The translations under genes and the position numbers were made by a program. From an uncultured bacterium (GTDB lineage Bacteria; Elusimicrobiota; Elusimicrobia; Elusimicrobiales; Elusimicrobiaceae): 60,416 nucleotides of DNA. The first letter of the stretch is position 1; the number at the start of each line of letters is the position of its first letter. The stretch lies in assembly GCA_949296525.1 (NCBI GenBank), contig CASFOP010000010.1, forward strand, positions 1 to 60,416. The letters are read 5' to 3'. Below, in pieces: positions 9,624-18,400 of this stretch. The notes under the pieces are model-generated. The model was not told the origin of the DNA. It ran no database searches and worked only from the letters and a program-made list of their open reading frames with translations.

Positions 9624-10303
9624 GCCGCTTAAATGGGCCCGTGGTTGCCATAGACGGTACGGCCGGCACTGGCAAGTCTACCGTCGGACGGGCGGCCGCT
9701 CAGCGTCTGGGCTATGGTTTTTTAAGCACAGGCGGACTGTACCGCGCGTTGGCTTATAAAGTTTTCCAGGAACATATTAATCCCGCCGATGATGCGGCCG
9801 TGCTGGCCGCGGCCCAAAGTCTGACATTTCGGTTTGAACGCCAGCCGGATGCTACGCTGAAAATGTTTGTAGACGGCGAATATCTGGGCGATAAATTAAA
9901 TTTAGATGAAGTAGGTCAGACCGCCAGTAAGGTTTCCACGCATGCTGCTGCGCGTGCGGTACTGACGGAAAAGATGCGCCAGGCGGGCAAAGACGGGGGC
10001 ATTATTCTGGAAGGGCGGGACATTGGCACCGTTGTTTTTCCGGATGCGGAAGTAAAAATTTATTTAACCGCCGCGCCGGAGGTGCGTGCCGACCGCCGCG
10101 TCAAACAGCTTTTGTCTCAGGGGGCACCGGCGGATTATACACATATTTTGGCTTCCATTAAAGAGCGCGATTTGCGCGACACTACCCGCGTCGCCTCGCC
10201 CCTAAAGCCAGCGCCGGATGCGGTGCAAATAGACACTTCGGACATGAACCGCGATGAGGTCGTGGAGGCCGTCGTAAAGGAAATCAACAAGTATGCTGCT
10301 TAA
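9620..10303 (+). CDS. cmk: Cytidylate kinase
   Basis: Phosphorylates CMP and dCMP with ATP. The 227 residues contain the P-loop AIDGTAGTGKSTVG near the N-terminus, FLSTGGLYRALA, the DIGTVVFPDAEVKIYLTA core and the lid RRVKQLLSQG. The start is GTG at 9620, overlapping the pilT TGA by 4 nt (GTGA), which points to translational coupling. The 3' end overlaps plsC by 11 nt. A cmk-plsC-rpsA order is common in bacteria and supports the call. Confidence 0.96.
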   Translation: MSRLNGPVVAIDGTAGTGKSTVGRAAAQRLGYGFLSTGGLYRALAYKVFQEHINPADDAAVLAAAQSLTFRFERQPDATLKMFVDGEYLGDKLNLDEVGQTASKVSTHAAARAVLTEKMRQAGKDGGIILEGRDIGTVVFPDAEVKIYLTAAPEVRADRRVKQLLSQGAPADYTHILASIKERDLRDTTRVASPLKPAPDAVQIDTSDMNRDEVVEAVVKEINKYAA

Positions 10304-10886
10304 TTTGGTAAAATTTAGTGCAAGGGTGTTCTTTAAAACATTTTATGATTTTAAGGCGGACGGTTTGGAAAATATCCCTAAAACCGGCGCCTTAATTATT
10401 GCGGGCAACCATTTGTCCAATGCCGATCCACCGGCCATAGGGGCTTTTGCCGGCTTGGTGCGTGATTCGCGTTTTATGGCTAAAAAAGAGCTTTTTTCCG
10501 TGCCTGTTTTGGGCTGGTTTTTCCGCCATTGCGGTTATATTTCCGTAGACCGCAAACGCGCCATAGGCGACTACGGCGCGCTGGAGGGAGCCATAGAAGC
10601 GTTAAACCGCGGGGAAAGTATTGTGATGTTCCCCGAAGGGACCCGCTCCAAAACCGGCAAGCCGCAGAAACCCAAAAGCGGCGTGGGGCTGCTGGTGTAT
10701 AAAACGGGTGCGCCCGTTTTGCCTGTTAAGGTGGAGGGGACTTTCGGCTGGCCGTGGGTGCGCAAAATCCGCGTGAAATTCGGTCAACCGTTCACCCTGC
10801 AAAAGGATCCCGCTTTGGATCACAAAGCGCAGTATAAGCAATTTGCCAATGAAATAATGGACAAAATAAATTCAATTACTATCTAA
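10293..10886 (+). CDS. plsC: 1-acyl-sn-glycerol-3-phosphate acyltransferase
   Basis: Membrane-associated acyltransferase making phosphatidic acid from lysophosphatidic acid. The 197 residues show the catalytic HX4D box in GNHLSNADPP (about 37-46), RFMAKKELF, the GYISVDR segment, and the glycerol-phosphate-binding FPEGTRSKTG (about 111-120). The start overlaps the end of cmk. The size is at the short end of the family but all four blocks are present. Confidence 0.94.
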   Translation: MLLNLVKFSARVFFKTFYDFKADGLENIPKTGALIIAGNHLSNADPPAIGAFAGLVRDSRFMAKKELFSVPVLGWFFRHCGYISVDRKRAIGDYGALEGAIEALNRGESIVMFPEGTRSKTGKPQKPKSGVGLLVYKTGAPVLPVKVEGTFGWPWVRKIRVKFGQPFTLQKDPALDHKAQYKQFANEIMDKINSITI

Positions 10887-10936
10887 ACGGAGGTAACGCG
10901 CCCGGGCCCGACGGGGCGGGGCGCAAATAAGGACTT

Positions 10937-12133
10937 ATGACGATGACTAACGAAGAAATTAAACAAACCGAAGAAACAACCAATGAGCCCGAAATGACCA
11001 TGGACGAGTTGATTGCGCAACAAGAGTCTTTATCGGAACATCTCAATAAACGCGAAATTGTGGAAGTAACCGTCGTACAAATTACGGGGGATTATATTTT
11101 GGTGGATACCGGTGCGAAAAAAGAGGGTGCCATCGCCGTAAGCGAATTTGACGGTAAAACGCTGCCCACCGTGGGCGAAAAAGTCTCCGCCGTGCTGGTC
11201 AAACGCGGCAATGATGAAAGACATTCCATTTTATCCCATAAAAAAGCGCTGGAAATGCAGGGCTGGGACATCTGCAAACAGGCATATGAAAACAAAGAAC
11301 GAGTCAAAGGCGTCATTCTGCAAACCGTCAAAGGCGGCTATATTGTGGAAGTGTTCGGCGTGAGCGGGTTTATGCCGCTGTCCCTGTCAGAACTGCATAC
11401 CGCTTATAAACATTATCTGCCCGTCGGTGCGAAGATAAAAGCGATGATTGTGGAGTTTTCCAAAGAAAAACAGAAACTCATCGTTTCGCGCAAACAGGTG
11501 CTGGAAGAGGACGAGGCCGTCCGCCGCACCGAAGTGCTGGGCCAGATTAAAGAAGGCGATATCCTGCGCGTCGTGGTGGCCAAGGTGGACAAAGACCGCT
11601 TATTCCTGCGCTTCCATGGCATTGAAGGCGTGGTGAATTTGGAAAATATCGCTTGGAAAGAACCTGAAGCCGCTTTGGCCAACTATCGCCGCGGCCAGCG
11701 CCTTAAAGCCAAATTGCTGAAACTGGACAAAGAAACGCCGCGCTTGGAATTTGGCCTCAAACAGCTGTTCTTAAATCCGGCCGACGCGTTGAAACGCCGC
11801 TATCCGTATAAGAGCTCCGTCAAGGCGACGATTACCAAGGTGGACCCCGAAAACGGCGTAGAATGCACCATCGGCAAAAACAACACCAAAGGTTTTATCA
11901 GCCCCTTTGAAATGGGACGTGATTTTACCGCCCAGGCGGGGGATGTGATTTCCGCATTGGTGGTGGGTGTGGATCCCGAAACCTTCACGGTCAACCTCTC
12001 CGTCAAGAAATACGACCAGGTGCAGAACCGCAAAGTCGTCGCGCAGTACCTCAAACAGGCGCCGCGTCCGACTTTGGGCCAACTGCTGGAAGATTCTTTC
12101 AAAACGGAAGAAGACGAAACGGAAGAAAAATAG
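10937..12133 (+). CDS. rpsA: 30S ribosomal protein S1-like, four S1 domains
   Basis: RNA-binding protein of 398 residues. An acidic N-terminal leader (about 35 residues) is followed by four S1 OB-fold repeats beginning near residues 36, 120, 205 and 290. Each has the G-x-hydrophobic pattern, for example ITGDYILVDTGAKKEGAI and GGYIVEVFGVSGFMP. Full-length S1 of Proteobacteria has six domains; four is usual in many other phyla. The C-terminus is acidic. The ribosome-binding site AAGGA lies 6 nt before ATG 10937; a second in-frame ATG at 10943 is possible. A strong terminator follows at 12152. Confidence 0.92.
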   Translation: MTMTNEEIKQTEETTNEPEMTMDELIAQQESLSEHLNKREIVEVTVVQITGDYILVDTGAKKEGAIAVSEFDGKTLPTVGEKVSAVLVKRGNDERHSILSHKKALEMQGWDICKQAYENKERVKGVILQTVKGGYIVEVFGVSGFMPLSLSELHTAYKHYLPVGAKIKAMIVEFSKEKQKLIVSRKQVLEEDEAVRRTEVLGQIKEGDILRVVVAKVDKDRLFLRFHGIEGVVNLENIAWKEPEAALANYRRGQRLKAKLLKLDKETPRLEFGLKQLFLNPADALKRRYPYKSSVKATITKVDPENGVECTIGKNNTKGFISPFEMGRDFTAQAGDVISALVVGVDPETFTVNLSVKKYDQVQNRKVVAQYLKQAPRPTLGQLLEDSFKTEEDETEEK

Positions 12134-12151
12134 TTTAGAGCGTAATTGAAG

Positions 12152-12187
12152 AAAAAATCCGTCCGGTTTTTGCCGGGCGGATTTTTT
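12152..12187 (+). terminator. Intrinsic terminator after rpsA
   Basis: A 15-nt arm AAAAAATCCGTCCGG pairs with its partner (one G-U wobble) across a short T loop and runs into TTTTTT. It closes the division/rpsA gene run. Confidence 0.9.
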
Positions 12188-12533
12188 GTTGTATGTCAAA
12201 TTTATGTAAAAAGTATACGGAAAATATGGCCGGCAATTAAAACAGCAGGGCACATACGGACGCTTATCCGTTGTTGGGGGCCCTCCTGCAAAGGTCCGCT
12301 TATACTAACGTTATGTAACCTGCGTGCGCGGGGCTGCCAAAAGCAACAAATCTGCTATGATTACCAAAGGAATGGCAATAAACATACAGGGTCTGCCCTG
12401 CGGGGAATATGTGTGTATCAAACCGACCAACGGTTTTGCTAGGTGAACAGCAATATTTTGGGTGGCCTCAAGCAGCGGCAAAATACCAAATACAGGAGAA
12501 GGAAGTATTTATTGCAGGGAAATAAGGGGGACT
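12188..12533. other. Intergenic stretch without a convincing gene
   Basis: No reading frame here has a start site or family resemblance. One imperfect nested hairpin is visible around 12245-12290 (GCAGG/CCTGC outside, ACGGA/TCCGT inside). Otherwise nothing is recognised. Confidence 0.5.
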
Positions 12534-12560
12534 AAAAAACCCCGGCGGGGCCGGGGTTTT
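12534..12560 (-). terminator. Intrinsic terminator of the YTDGY-repeat gene
   Basis: A CCCCGG/CCGGGG hairpin is followed on the - strand by TTTTTT. It lies 25 bp beyond the stop codon of the gene at 12585-13355. Confidence 0.85.
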
Positions 12561-12584
12561 TACAGGGATTTTTTATCAAGGGTA

Positions 12585-13355
12585 TTACTTGTTTTCTCCG
12601 GATTGGCAGACCGACTGGAAATATTTTTTAATCAGATTCCATAAATCCCGGTAACCGTCGGTGTAGCTGACGTTGGTATATCCTTTGCCCATGTGCTGGT
12701 ATCCGTCTGTATAGGTTTTGGCGACACCCTGGGCCATTTTACGGTAACCGTCGGTGTAGCTGACATTGGTATATCCTTTGCCCATGTGCTGGTATCCGTC
12801 TGTATAGGTTTTAGCGACGCCCTGGGCCATTTCACGGTAACCGTCGGTGTAGCTGACGTTGGTATATCCGTCGGCCATATGCTGGTATCCGTCCGTATAG
12901 GCATTAGCAATGCCCCGGGCCATTTCAAGGTAGCCGTCCGTATAATGGAGGGAGGCCAGAGCTTCCCCCTGGAGTTGATAACCCCGGGAAAACCATTCCA
13001 AGAATGTTTTGTCGGCTTTCTCTTTCGCTTCTTTGCCTGCCTGTGCGGAAGGGCATTGGGCCGGCGTTTTTTTCAGTACATTTTGGCACTGGGCCAACGT
13101 GGCCGTCAGGGTGTCCTCTGCGGCCGGGGCAAAAGCGTCCGCCTGCAAGACGTTTTTGGTCAATTCTGCACAATACAGTGCCATTTCTTCATTGGAACGG
13201 AAATAAAACCCATTCATCTGCCCGATGGGGCGCTGCGCCAGGAAATTTAGTTCAAATTGTTTTAGCAGGGTGCTGTCTTTCGGGGCCAGCTCCTGTGCCG
13301 TGGCAGGGATTAGAATCCCCATCAACAGGGCCAGTACATATGAGAATTTTTTCAT
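12585..13355 (-). CDS. Secreted protein with YTDGY tandem repeats
   Basis: The 256 residues start with a signal peptide (MKKFSYVLALLMGILIPATAQ). The start at 13355 is chosen over an upstream ATG because of the AAGGAGAA site and the signal sequence. Residues to about 135 form a Cys-containing domain I do not recognise. Then come three 31-residue repeats and a partial fourth, each with the motif YTDGY twice (seven copies in all), alternating YTDGYxxMAxGxA and YTDGYQHMxxGYTNVS. The tail ends in QSVCQSGENK. It is probably an exported or surface protein. Repeat-unit gain and loss is likely because the DNA copies are almost identical. Function unknown. Confidence 0.85.
   Translation of the reverse strand: MKKFSYVLALLMGILIPATAQELAPKDSTLLKQFELNFLAQRPIGQMNGFYFRSNEEMALYCAELTKNVLQADAFAPAAEDTLTATLAQCQNVLKKTPAQCPSAQAGKEAKEKADKTFLEWFSRGYQLQGEALASLHYTDGYLEMARGIANAYTDGYQHMADGYTNVSYTDGYREMAQGVAKTYTDGYQHMGKGYTNVSYTDGYRKMAQGVAKTYTDGYQHMGKGYTNVSYTDGYRDLWNLIKKYFQSVCQSGENK
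12651..12944 (-). repeat. 93-bp tandem repeats inside the YTDGY gene
   Basis: Equivalent positions recur at 12651, 12744, 12837 and 12930, an exact 93-bp period. The unit encodes 31 residues, so copy-number change keeps the frame. The two units nearest the 3' end of the gene are almost identical; the first is more divergent. Confidence 0.92.
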
Positions 13356-13494
13356 AAAGTTCTCCTTTGTATAAAAATTACTTCCTGTTATTATTATGCG
13401 TTTGTTTGGGTATGCAAACAAGGGTATTTGGACCCAATAGGGCGGGGCCAAAAGGCCCAGGGGCCGGTTCTGGCTGTGTTTATATCAGAAAAAA

Positions 13495-13500
13495 TATAAT
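13495..13500 (+). promoter_or_regulatory. -10 box of leaderless YiiX-like gene
   Basis: A consensus TATAAT followed by 6 nt and ATG 13507; no ribosome-binding site is present. Confidence 0.6.
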
Positions 13501-13506
13501 AAATAT

Positions 13507-14142
13507 ATGAGAAAACTATTTTGTGTGTTTTTAGGCCTTTGGTGCATGGCCTGTGCCGGCGGATTTGAAACGGCGGACGGGGATTTGGTTTTTATTGCCG
13601 GGAAAGGGAGCCGTTTTGAACAGGCCGTTCAAGCGGTTACGTCCGGGCAGAACGGGATAGAGTTTACCCATGTTGGGATCGTACAGCGGGTGGGGGACGG
13701 CACTTTTATATGGGAGGCTGTACCGTCCGGCGGGGTGCGCCGGGTATCTTTGCAGATGTTTTTGGCCGATGCGGCGGAAATAGACGGCCGGCCAGCGGCA
13801 GTGGTGATGCGTCTGAAAGAGGGGGCCGCGGGGCCTTTCAGCGATATATTAAAAAGGCTGGAAGATCTGGCCGGGAAACCCTATGACGAGCTTTTTATAC
13901 CGGGCAATGACGCGTATTATTGCAGTGAACTGCTGCAGTCCGTTTTTCTGGACAAAGCCGGGCACAGAATTTTTCCGTCCGCCCCCATGAGTTTTAATGA
14001 CAAAGAAACAGGGGAACTTTCCCCGCTGTGGCGCACCTATTTTGAGCAGCGCGGCGCGCCGGTGCCGCAGGGGGTGCCGGGCACGAATCCGGGGGATATG
14101 TCCAAATCGCCAATGCTGTATGAAGTATACCGGTTTTTTTAA
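13507..14142 (+). CDS. YiiX/YebB-like NlpC/P60 cysteine hydrolase
   Basis: Permuted papain-like amidase of 211 residues with an N-terminal signal sequence (LFCVFLGLWCMACAG), so exported. The family catalytic residues are visible: His in EFTHVGIVQ (about 57) and Cys in DAYYCSELL (about 140). Members cleave peptide or amide bonds, often in cell-wall peptides or lipoproteins; the substrate here is unknown. The CMAC segment resembles a weak lipobox, so lipidation is possible but not convincing. Start set by TATAAT plus 6 nt. Confidence 0.85.
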   Translation: MRKLFCVFLGLWCMACAGGFETADGDLVFIAGKGSRFEQAVQAVTSGQNGIEFTHVGIVQRVGDGTFIWEAVPSGGVRRVSLQMFLADAAEIDGRPAAVVMRLKEGAAGPFSDILKRLEDLAGKPYDELFIPGNDAYYCSELLQSVFLDKAGHRIFPSAPMSFNDKETGELSPLWRTYFEQRGAPVPQGVPGTNPGDMSKSPMLYEVYRFF

Positions 14143-14238
14143 AAGGGCTTTTTGCTTTTTTTCTGCCGTATGTGCGCGGGGCTGTTTGTCCGGAGATTGA
14201 CAGGAAGTTTTAAAAGGCCTTGCATTGTTTTTTTTTTT

Positions 14239-14247
14239 TGATAAATT
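14239..14247 (+). promoter_or_regulatory. Extended -10 upstream of prepilin gene
   Basis: TGA then TAAATT, 6 nt, then ATG 14254, the same geometry as at era and cinA. A run of T lies immediately upstream, and the sequence from 14240 forms a perfect 12-bp inverted repeat (GATAAATTTTGC) around the start codon. Confidence 0.45.
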
Positions 14248-14253
14248 TTGCGT

Positions 14254-15243
14254 ATGAGCAAAATTTATCAAAAAATGTATCCGGAAAATAAAAACCGCTC
14301 TAAAGGCGTTTTAGGCGGCTTTATGCATAATGTCATTCTGAAGAGTTGTTATTCAGAATCTCATCCTTATTCTTTTATTTCGGAGGGCTTGTCTTCTCCT
14401 TTTGTCATTTCTGAAGGCTGTCATCGGGAATATCAACCTTATCATACGGCACAGCGGCCGGGATGCCGAGTAAAGATACCTCGGCATGACGATGTAAATA
14501 GGCTGGGATGCCGAGTAAAAACACCTCGGCATGACGATGTATTTATAAATAAGCAGGGATATAGGGTAAATGCGTTTCGGCATGACGGCGTTTATACAAA
14601 GCGGTTAGAATACCGAGTACAGGCGTCTCGGCATGTGAATAATATAAATAAAGTCATCCTGAAAGGCAGTAATTCAGGATCTCAACCGCGTTCTTTTAAA
14701 CGGGCAGGTTTCACGCTCATTGAGCTTTTGGTGGTGGTATTGATTATCGGCATATTGGCCGCTGTGGCTCTGCCTTCTTACCAAAAGGCCGTTTGGAGAA
14801 GCCGCAATGCCCAGCTGAAAAGCGCCATCCGCCCTGTTATACAGGCGCAAAAATTATATCGTATGGCCAACGGGGAATATGCCGCTTCTTTTTCCGATTT
14901 GGATATAGATTTTGCGATGTCCGCCCCCGCATCAGGGCCCGGTTGGCATGACCAATATTGTCAGCTGGAAACCGCCGGCCCGGATGCTATCAGAAGGGGA
15001 GATGATTGGCAAATCATCCTAAATCAGACGCGCGAAAAAACAGGTGGTGTTACGGCCGTATGGATAAGCGGAAAATACAGATGCAGCGGTTTTTCATGGT
15101 CCCCCACCAAAGAAGATACATTAGTATGTATAGAAGCGCGTAACAAAAGTTATTGGGCGGAAGAAGGAGAGTTTTGTGTAAATGTGGAAGGGGGGAAGGA
15201 ATCTGCCGTATCGTCAGTCGGCTGGGCGCGGTATACACTGTGA
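14254..15243 (+). CDS. Type IV prepilin-like protein with repeat-coded N-terminal extension
   Basis: The C-terminal part (from about residue 148) is a pseudopilin: RAG then FTLIELLVVVLIIGIL, with the peptidase site after Gly, a Glu at +5 and a long hydrophobic helix. A soluble domain with Cys pairs follows. Before it lie about 150 residues encoded by degenerate DNA repeats in the same open frame. A normal class III leader would be under 30 residues. ATG 14254 is supported by an extended -10 at the leaderless distance; GTG 14635 would give a normal 24-residue leader but has no ribosome-binding site. The start is therefore uncertain. Substrate of prepilin peptidase and the pilus machine by family. 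Confidence 0.7.
   Translation: MSKIYQKMYPENKNRSKGVLGGFMHNVILKSCYSESHPYSFISEGLSSPFVISEGCHREYQPYHTAQRPGCRVKIPRHDDVNRLGCRVKTPRHDDVFINKQGYRVNAFRHDGVYTKRLEYRVQASRHVNNINKVILKGSNSGSQPRSFKRAGFTLIELLVVVLIIGILAAVALPSYQKAVWRSRNAQLKSAIRPVIQAQKLYRMANGEYAASFSDLDIDFAMSAPASGPGWHDQYCQLETAGPDAIRRGDDWQIILNQTREKTGGVTAVWISGKYRCSGFSWSPTKEDTLVCIEARNKSYWAEEGEFCVNVEGGKESAVSSVGWARYTL
14330..14690 (+). repeat. Two interleaved palindromic repeat families
   Basis: Family A, GTCATCCTGAA...TTCAGGATCTCA, occurs at about 14330 and 14653, with a degenerate copy near 14404. Family B, TGCCGAG...CTCGGCA followed by TGACGATGTA, occurs at about 14461, 14506, 14557 and 14608, decaying with distance. Family B spacings are 45, 51 and 51 bp, all multiples of three. 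Each can fold as a hairpin. Confidence 0.8.
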
Positions 15244-15264
15244 GCGTAAAGTATTTGAAAAACG

Positions 15265-15291
15265 AACCCCGCTAGTAAGGCGGGGTTTTTT
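15265..15291 (+). terminator. Terminator after prepilin gene
   Basis: ACCCCGC/GCGGGGT stem with a 7-nt loop followed by TTTTT. Confidence 0.85.
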
Positions 15292-15344
15292 GTGTTGAAA
15301 AAGCGTTCACAAAAGAGCAAGAATTTTCATGTTTTGCTCCAAAA

Positions 15345-15413
15345 CTATTTTTCTACTTTTACCGCGGGCTGGATAGCGGCCAGCTGTTTGTACAGGATGT
15401 CTCTGCGGGTATA
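15345..15413 (-). pseudogene. Duplicated 3' tail of nifJ
   Basis: The - strand encodes LYKQLAAIQPAVKVEK plus a stop, the same last residues as the intact nifJ ending at 15469. Over 55 bp next to the stop only two bases differ. Nothing else of a second oxidoreductase remains. This is a remnant of a tandem copy or of a recombination event. Confidence 0.85.
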
Positions 15414-15416
15414 AGA

Positions 15417-15450
15417 AAACCCCCGGCTTGCTTGCGCTTGCCGGGGGCTT
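15417..15450 (-). terminator. Terminator of nifJ
   Basis: CCCCCGGC/GCCGGGGG hairpin followed on the - strand by TTTTCTT, 18 bp past the nifJ stop and before the duplicated tail. Confidence 0.88.
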
Positions 15451-15468
15451 TCAACGTCTGTTTACAAA

Positions 15469-18400
15469 CTATTTTTCTACTTTTACTGCGGGCTGGATGG
15501 CGGCCAGCTGTTTGTACAGGTCGCGTCTCCAGGCGTATTCGGATTCGGCGCGTTTGAGCAGCTCTTTGGCCAATTCCGGATTGTCGCGCATGAGGCCTTT
15601 GAAGCGGTTTTCGCCGCTCATATAGTCGGCCAGCGGCAGCGTGGGGTCCGTCAGCGGGCTGTCCACGTGCAGCGGGTTTTTGCCTTCATAGCGCGCTTCG
15701 GGGTTGAAGCGGTAGAGGATCCAGCGTCCGGCCTGTACGGCGCGTTTGGCTTCGCCCATGCCTTTGGACATGTCAATGCCGTGCGCAATGCAGTGCGAGT
15801 ACGCAATTACCAAAGCCGGGCCGTCATAAGCGTCGGCTTCCGCCAGGGCCTGAATGGTCTGGTTCATGTTCGCACCCATGGCTACCTGCGCCACATAGAT
15901 ATTGCCGTAGGTCATGGCAATCATGCCCAGGTCTTTTTTAGGCATGCTCTTGCCGCCTGCGGCGAACAGGGCTTTGGCGCCCAGCGGGGTGGCTTTGGAC
16001 ATCTGGCCGCCGGTGTTGGAGTATACTTCCGTATCCAGCACCAGGATTTTGATGTTTTTGCCGCTGGCCAGCACATGGTCCAGGCCGCCGTAGCCGATGT
16101 CGTAAGCCCAGCCGTCACCGCCCAGGATCCAGACGGATTTGCGCACCAGGTAATCGGCAAAGCTCAGCAGGCGTTTGCCTTTCTCGCAGTCCGTTTTTTC
16201 CAGCACGGCTTTGAGGTCGGCCACGTTCTTGCGCTGTTCTTCCACTTCCGCATCGGTTTTCTGCGCATTGTTTAAAAGCGCGTCCACCAAAGCGGCATGG
16301 TCTTTGAGGCAGCCTTCTTTGCATTCTTTCAGCAGGGCTTTGGCGTCGCTGTTTAACTGGTCGTACGCCACGCGGATACCCATACCGAACTCGGCATTGT
16401 CTTCAAAGAGCGAGTTGGACCAGGCGGGGCCTTTGCCGTCTTCGCGCTGGCAGTAAGGCGTGGTGGGCAGGTTGCCGCCGTAAATAGAGGAGCAGCCCGT
16501 TGCATTGGCTACGGCCAGGCGGTCGCCGAACAGCTGGGTCAAGAGTTTCACATACGGCGTTTCGCCGCAGCCCGCGCACGCGCCGGAGAACTCAAACAGC
16601 GGCTTGCGCAGCTGGGAGCCTTTGACGCTTTCTTTCTTGGTTTTTACCTCGGCCTGTTTGAGGCCCAGGAAGAAAGAGAAGTTGTCAATTTCATCTTCGC
16701 GCACGTCCAGCTGGTGCACAAAGTTGATGGCTTTCTTTTCCGGGTTTTCTTTGTTTTTGGCGGGGCAGTTGTAAATGCACGCGCCGCAGCCGGTGCAGTC
16801 TTCCACGGCCACCTGAACGGTGAATTTCAGGCCGGCCAGGTCGGCTTTGCCGTCGGCGGATTTAAAGGTTTTCGGGGCGTCTTTTAGGGCCGCGCCGTCA
16901 TAGGCTTTAATGCGTATGGCCGCATGCGGGCAGACCAAAGAGCAGAAACCGCACTGAATGCAGGTGTTGGGATCCCACTGCGGCACCTGAATGGCGATGT
17001 TGCGTTTTTCATACTGCGTGGTGCCGGTCGGATACACGCCGCCTTCGGGCATGGCCGAGGTCGGCAGTTCGTCGCCGCGTCCGGCAATCATTTCGCCCAG
17101 CACGTCTTTGACAAACGCGGGGGCGGATTGCGGCACGGGGGCCTTGGTGTGCAGCTTGGAAGTTACTTCGGCCGGATATTTCACTTCGTGCAGGCCGGCC
17201 AGGGCCGCGTCCACGGCTTTGTAGTTTTTCTGTACGATTTCTTCGCCTTTCTTGGAATAGGTTTTCTTGATGGCTTCTTTGATGTCGGCGATGGCTTTTT
17301 CCGTAGGAATGACGCCCGCAATGCCGAAGAAAGCCGTCTGCATAATCGTATTGGTGCGGCTGCCCATGCCGGTGGCCAGGGCGATGTCGGAAGCGTCAAT
17401 GACGTAGACTTTCAGTTTCTTGTCAATAATCTGTTTCTGTACTTCGGCGGTCAGGTGGTCCCACACTTTATCGGCGGCATAGGGGGAATTGATTAACACG
17501 GTGGCACCCTGTTTGGCTTTGCCCAGCACGTCGTATTTATCCAGGAAGTCAAACATATGCACGCCGATGAAATCGGCCGACTGGATCAGGTATGGCGCGC
17601 GGATATAGTTTTTGCCGAAGCGGATGTGCGAGGTCGTCATAGAGCCCGATTTCTTGGAGTCATAGACGAAGTAGCCCTGCGCAAAGAAACCGTTGGCGCT
17701 GATGATTTTCATGGTGTTTTTGTTGGCGCCCACGGTGCCGTCGGAACCCAGACCGTAGAACATGGCGGCGAAAATGTCGTTGCCGGCTTTGTTCTCCAGT
17801 TTGGCGGCGGGCAGGGAGGTATGGGTCAGGTCGTCATTGATGCCCACGGTGAAATTCTTTTTGGGCTCTTTGAGGTCCAAATTGTCAAATACGGCTTTGA
17901 CGTCGGACGGCGTAAAATCTTTGGAGCCGATGCCGTAGCGTCCGCCGATGATCAGCGGCGTGGCCGGGAATTTGGCTTTGGCTTCGGCGGTCAGGAAAGC
18001 CGCGCAGACGTCCTGGAACAACGGCTCACCCAGCGCGCCGGGTTCTTTGGTGCGGTCCAAAACGGCCACTTTTTTGACCGTATCGGGGATTACGCGGATA
18101 AAATCAGCAATGGAGAAGGGGCGGAACAGTTTGACTTTGAGTACGCCCACTTTCTGGCCTTTCATCGCTTCGGCGGCGATTTGCGCCACGTCCGCGCCGG
18201 AGCCCATGACGACGACCAGTCTTTCCGCATCGGCGTCGCCGACGTACTGGAACAGGTCGTATTTGCGTCCGGTCATTTTTTCAAAGGCGGCCATTTCTTC
18301 TTTTACGATGCCGGGCACGGCGTTGTAAAATTTGTTTACGGCTTCGCGGGACTGGAAGTACACGTCCGGATTGGCCGCGGTGCCGCGTACGGTGGGGTGC

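Noticed and set aside
12146..12442. A 98-codon + strand frame after rpsA
   Set aside because: It begins inside the terminator hairpin, has no ribosome-binding site and no protein-like pattern.
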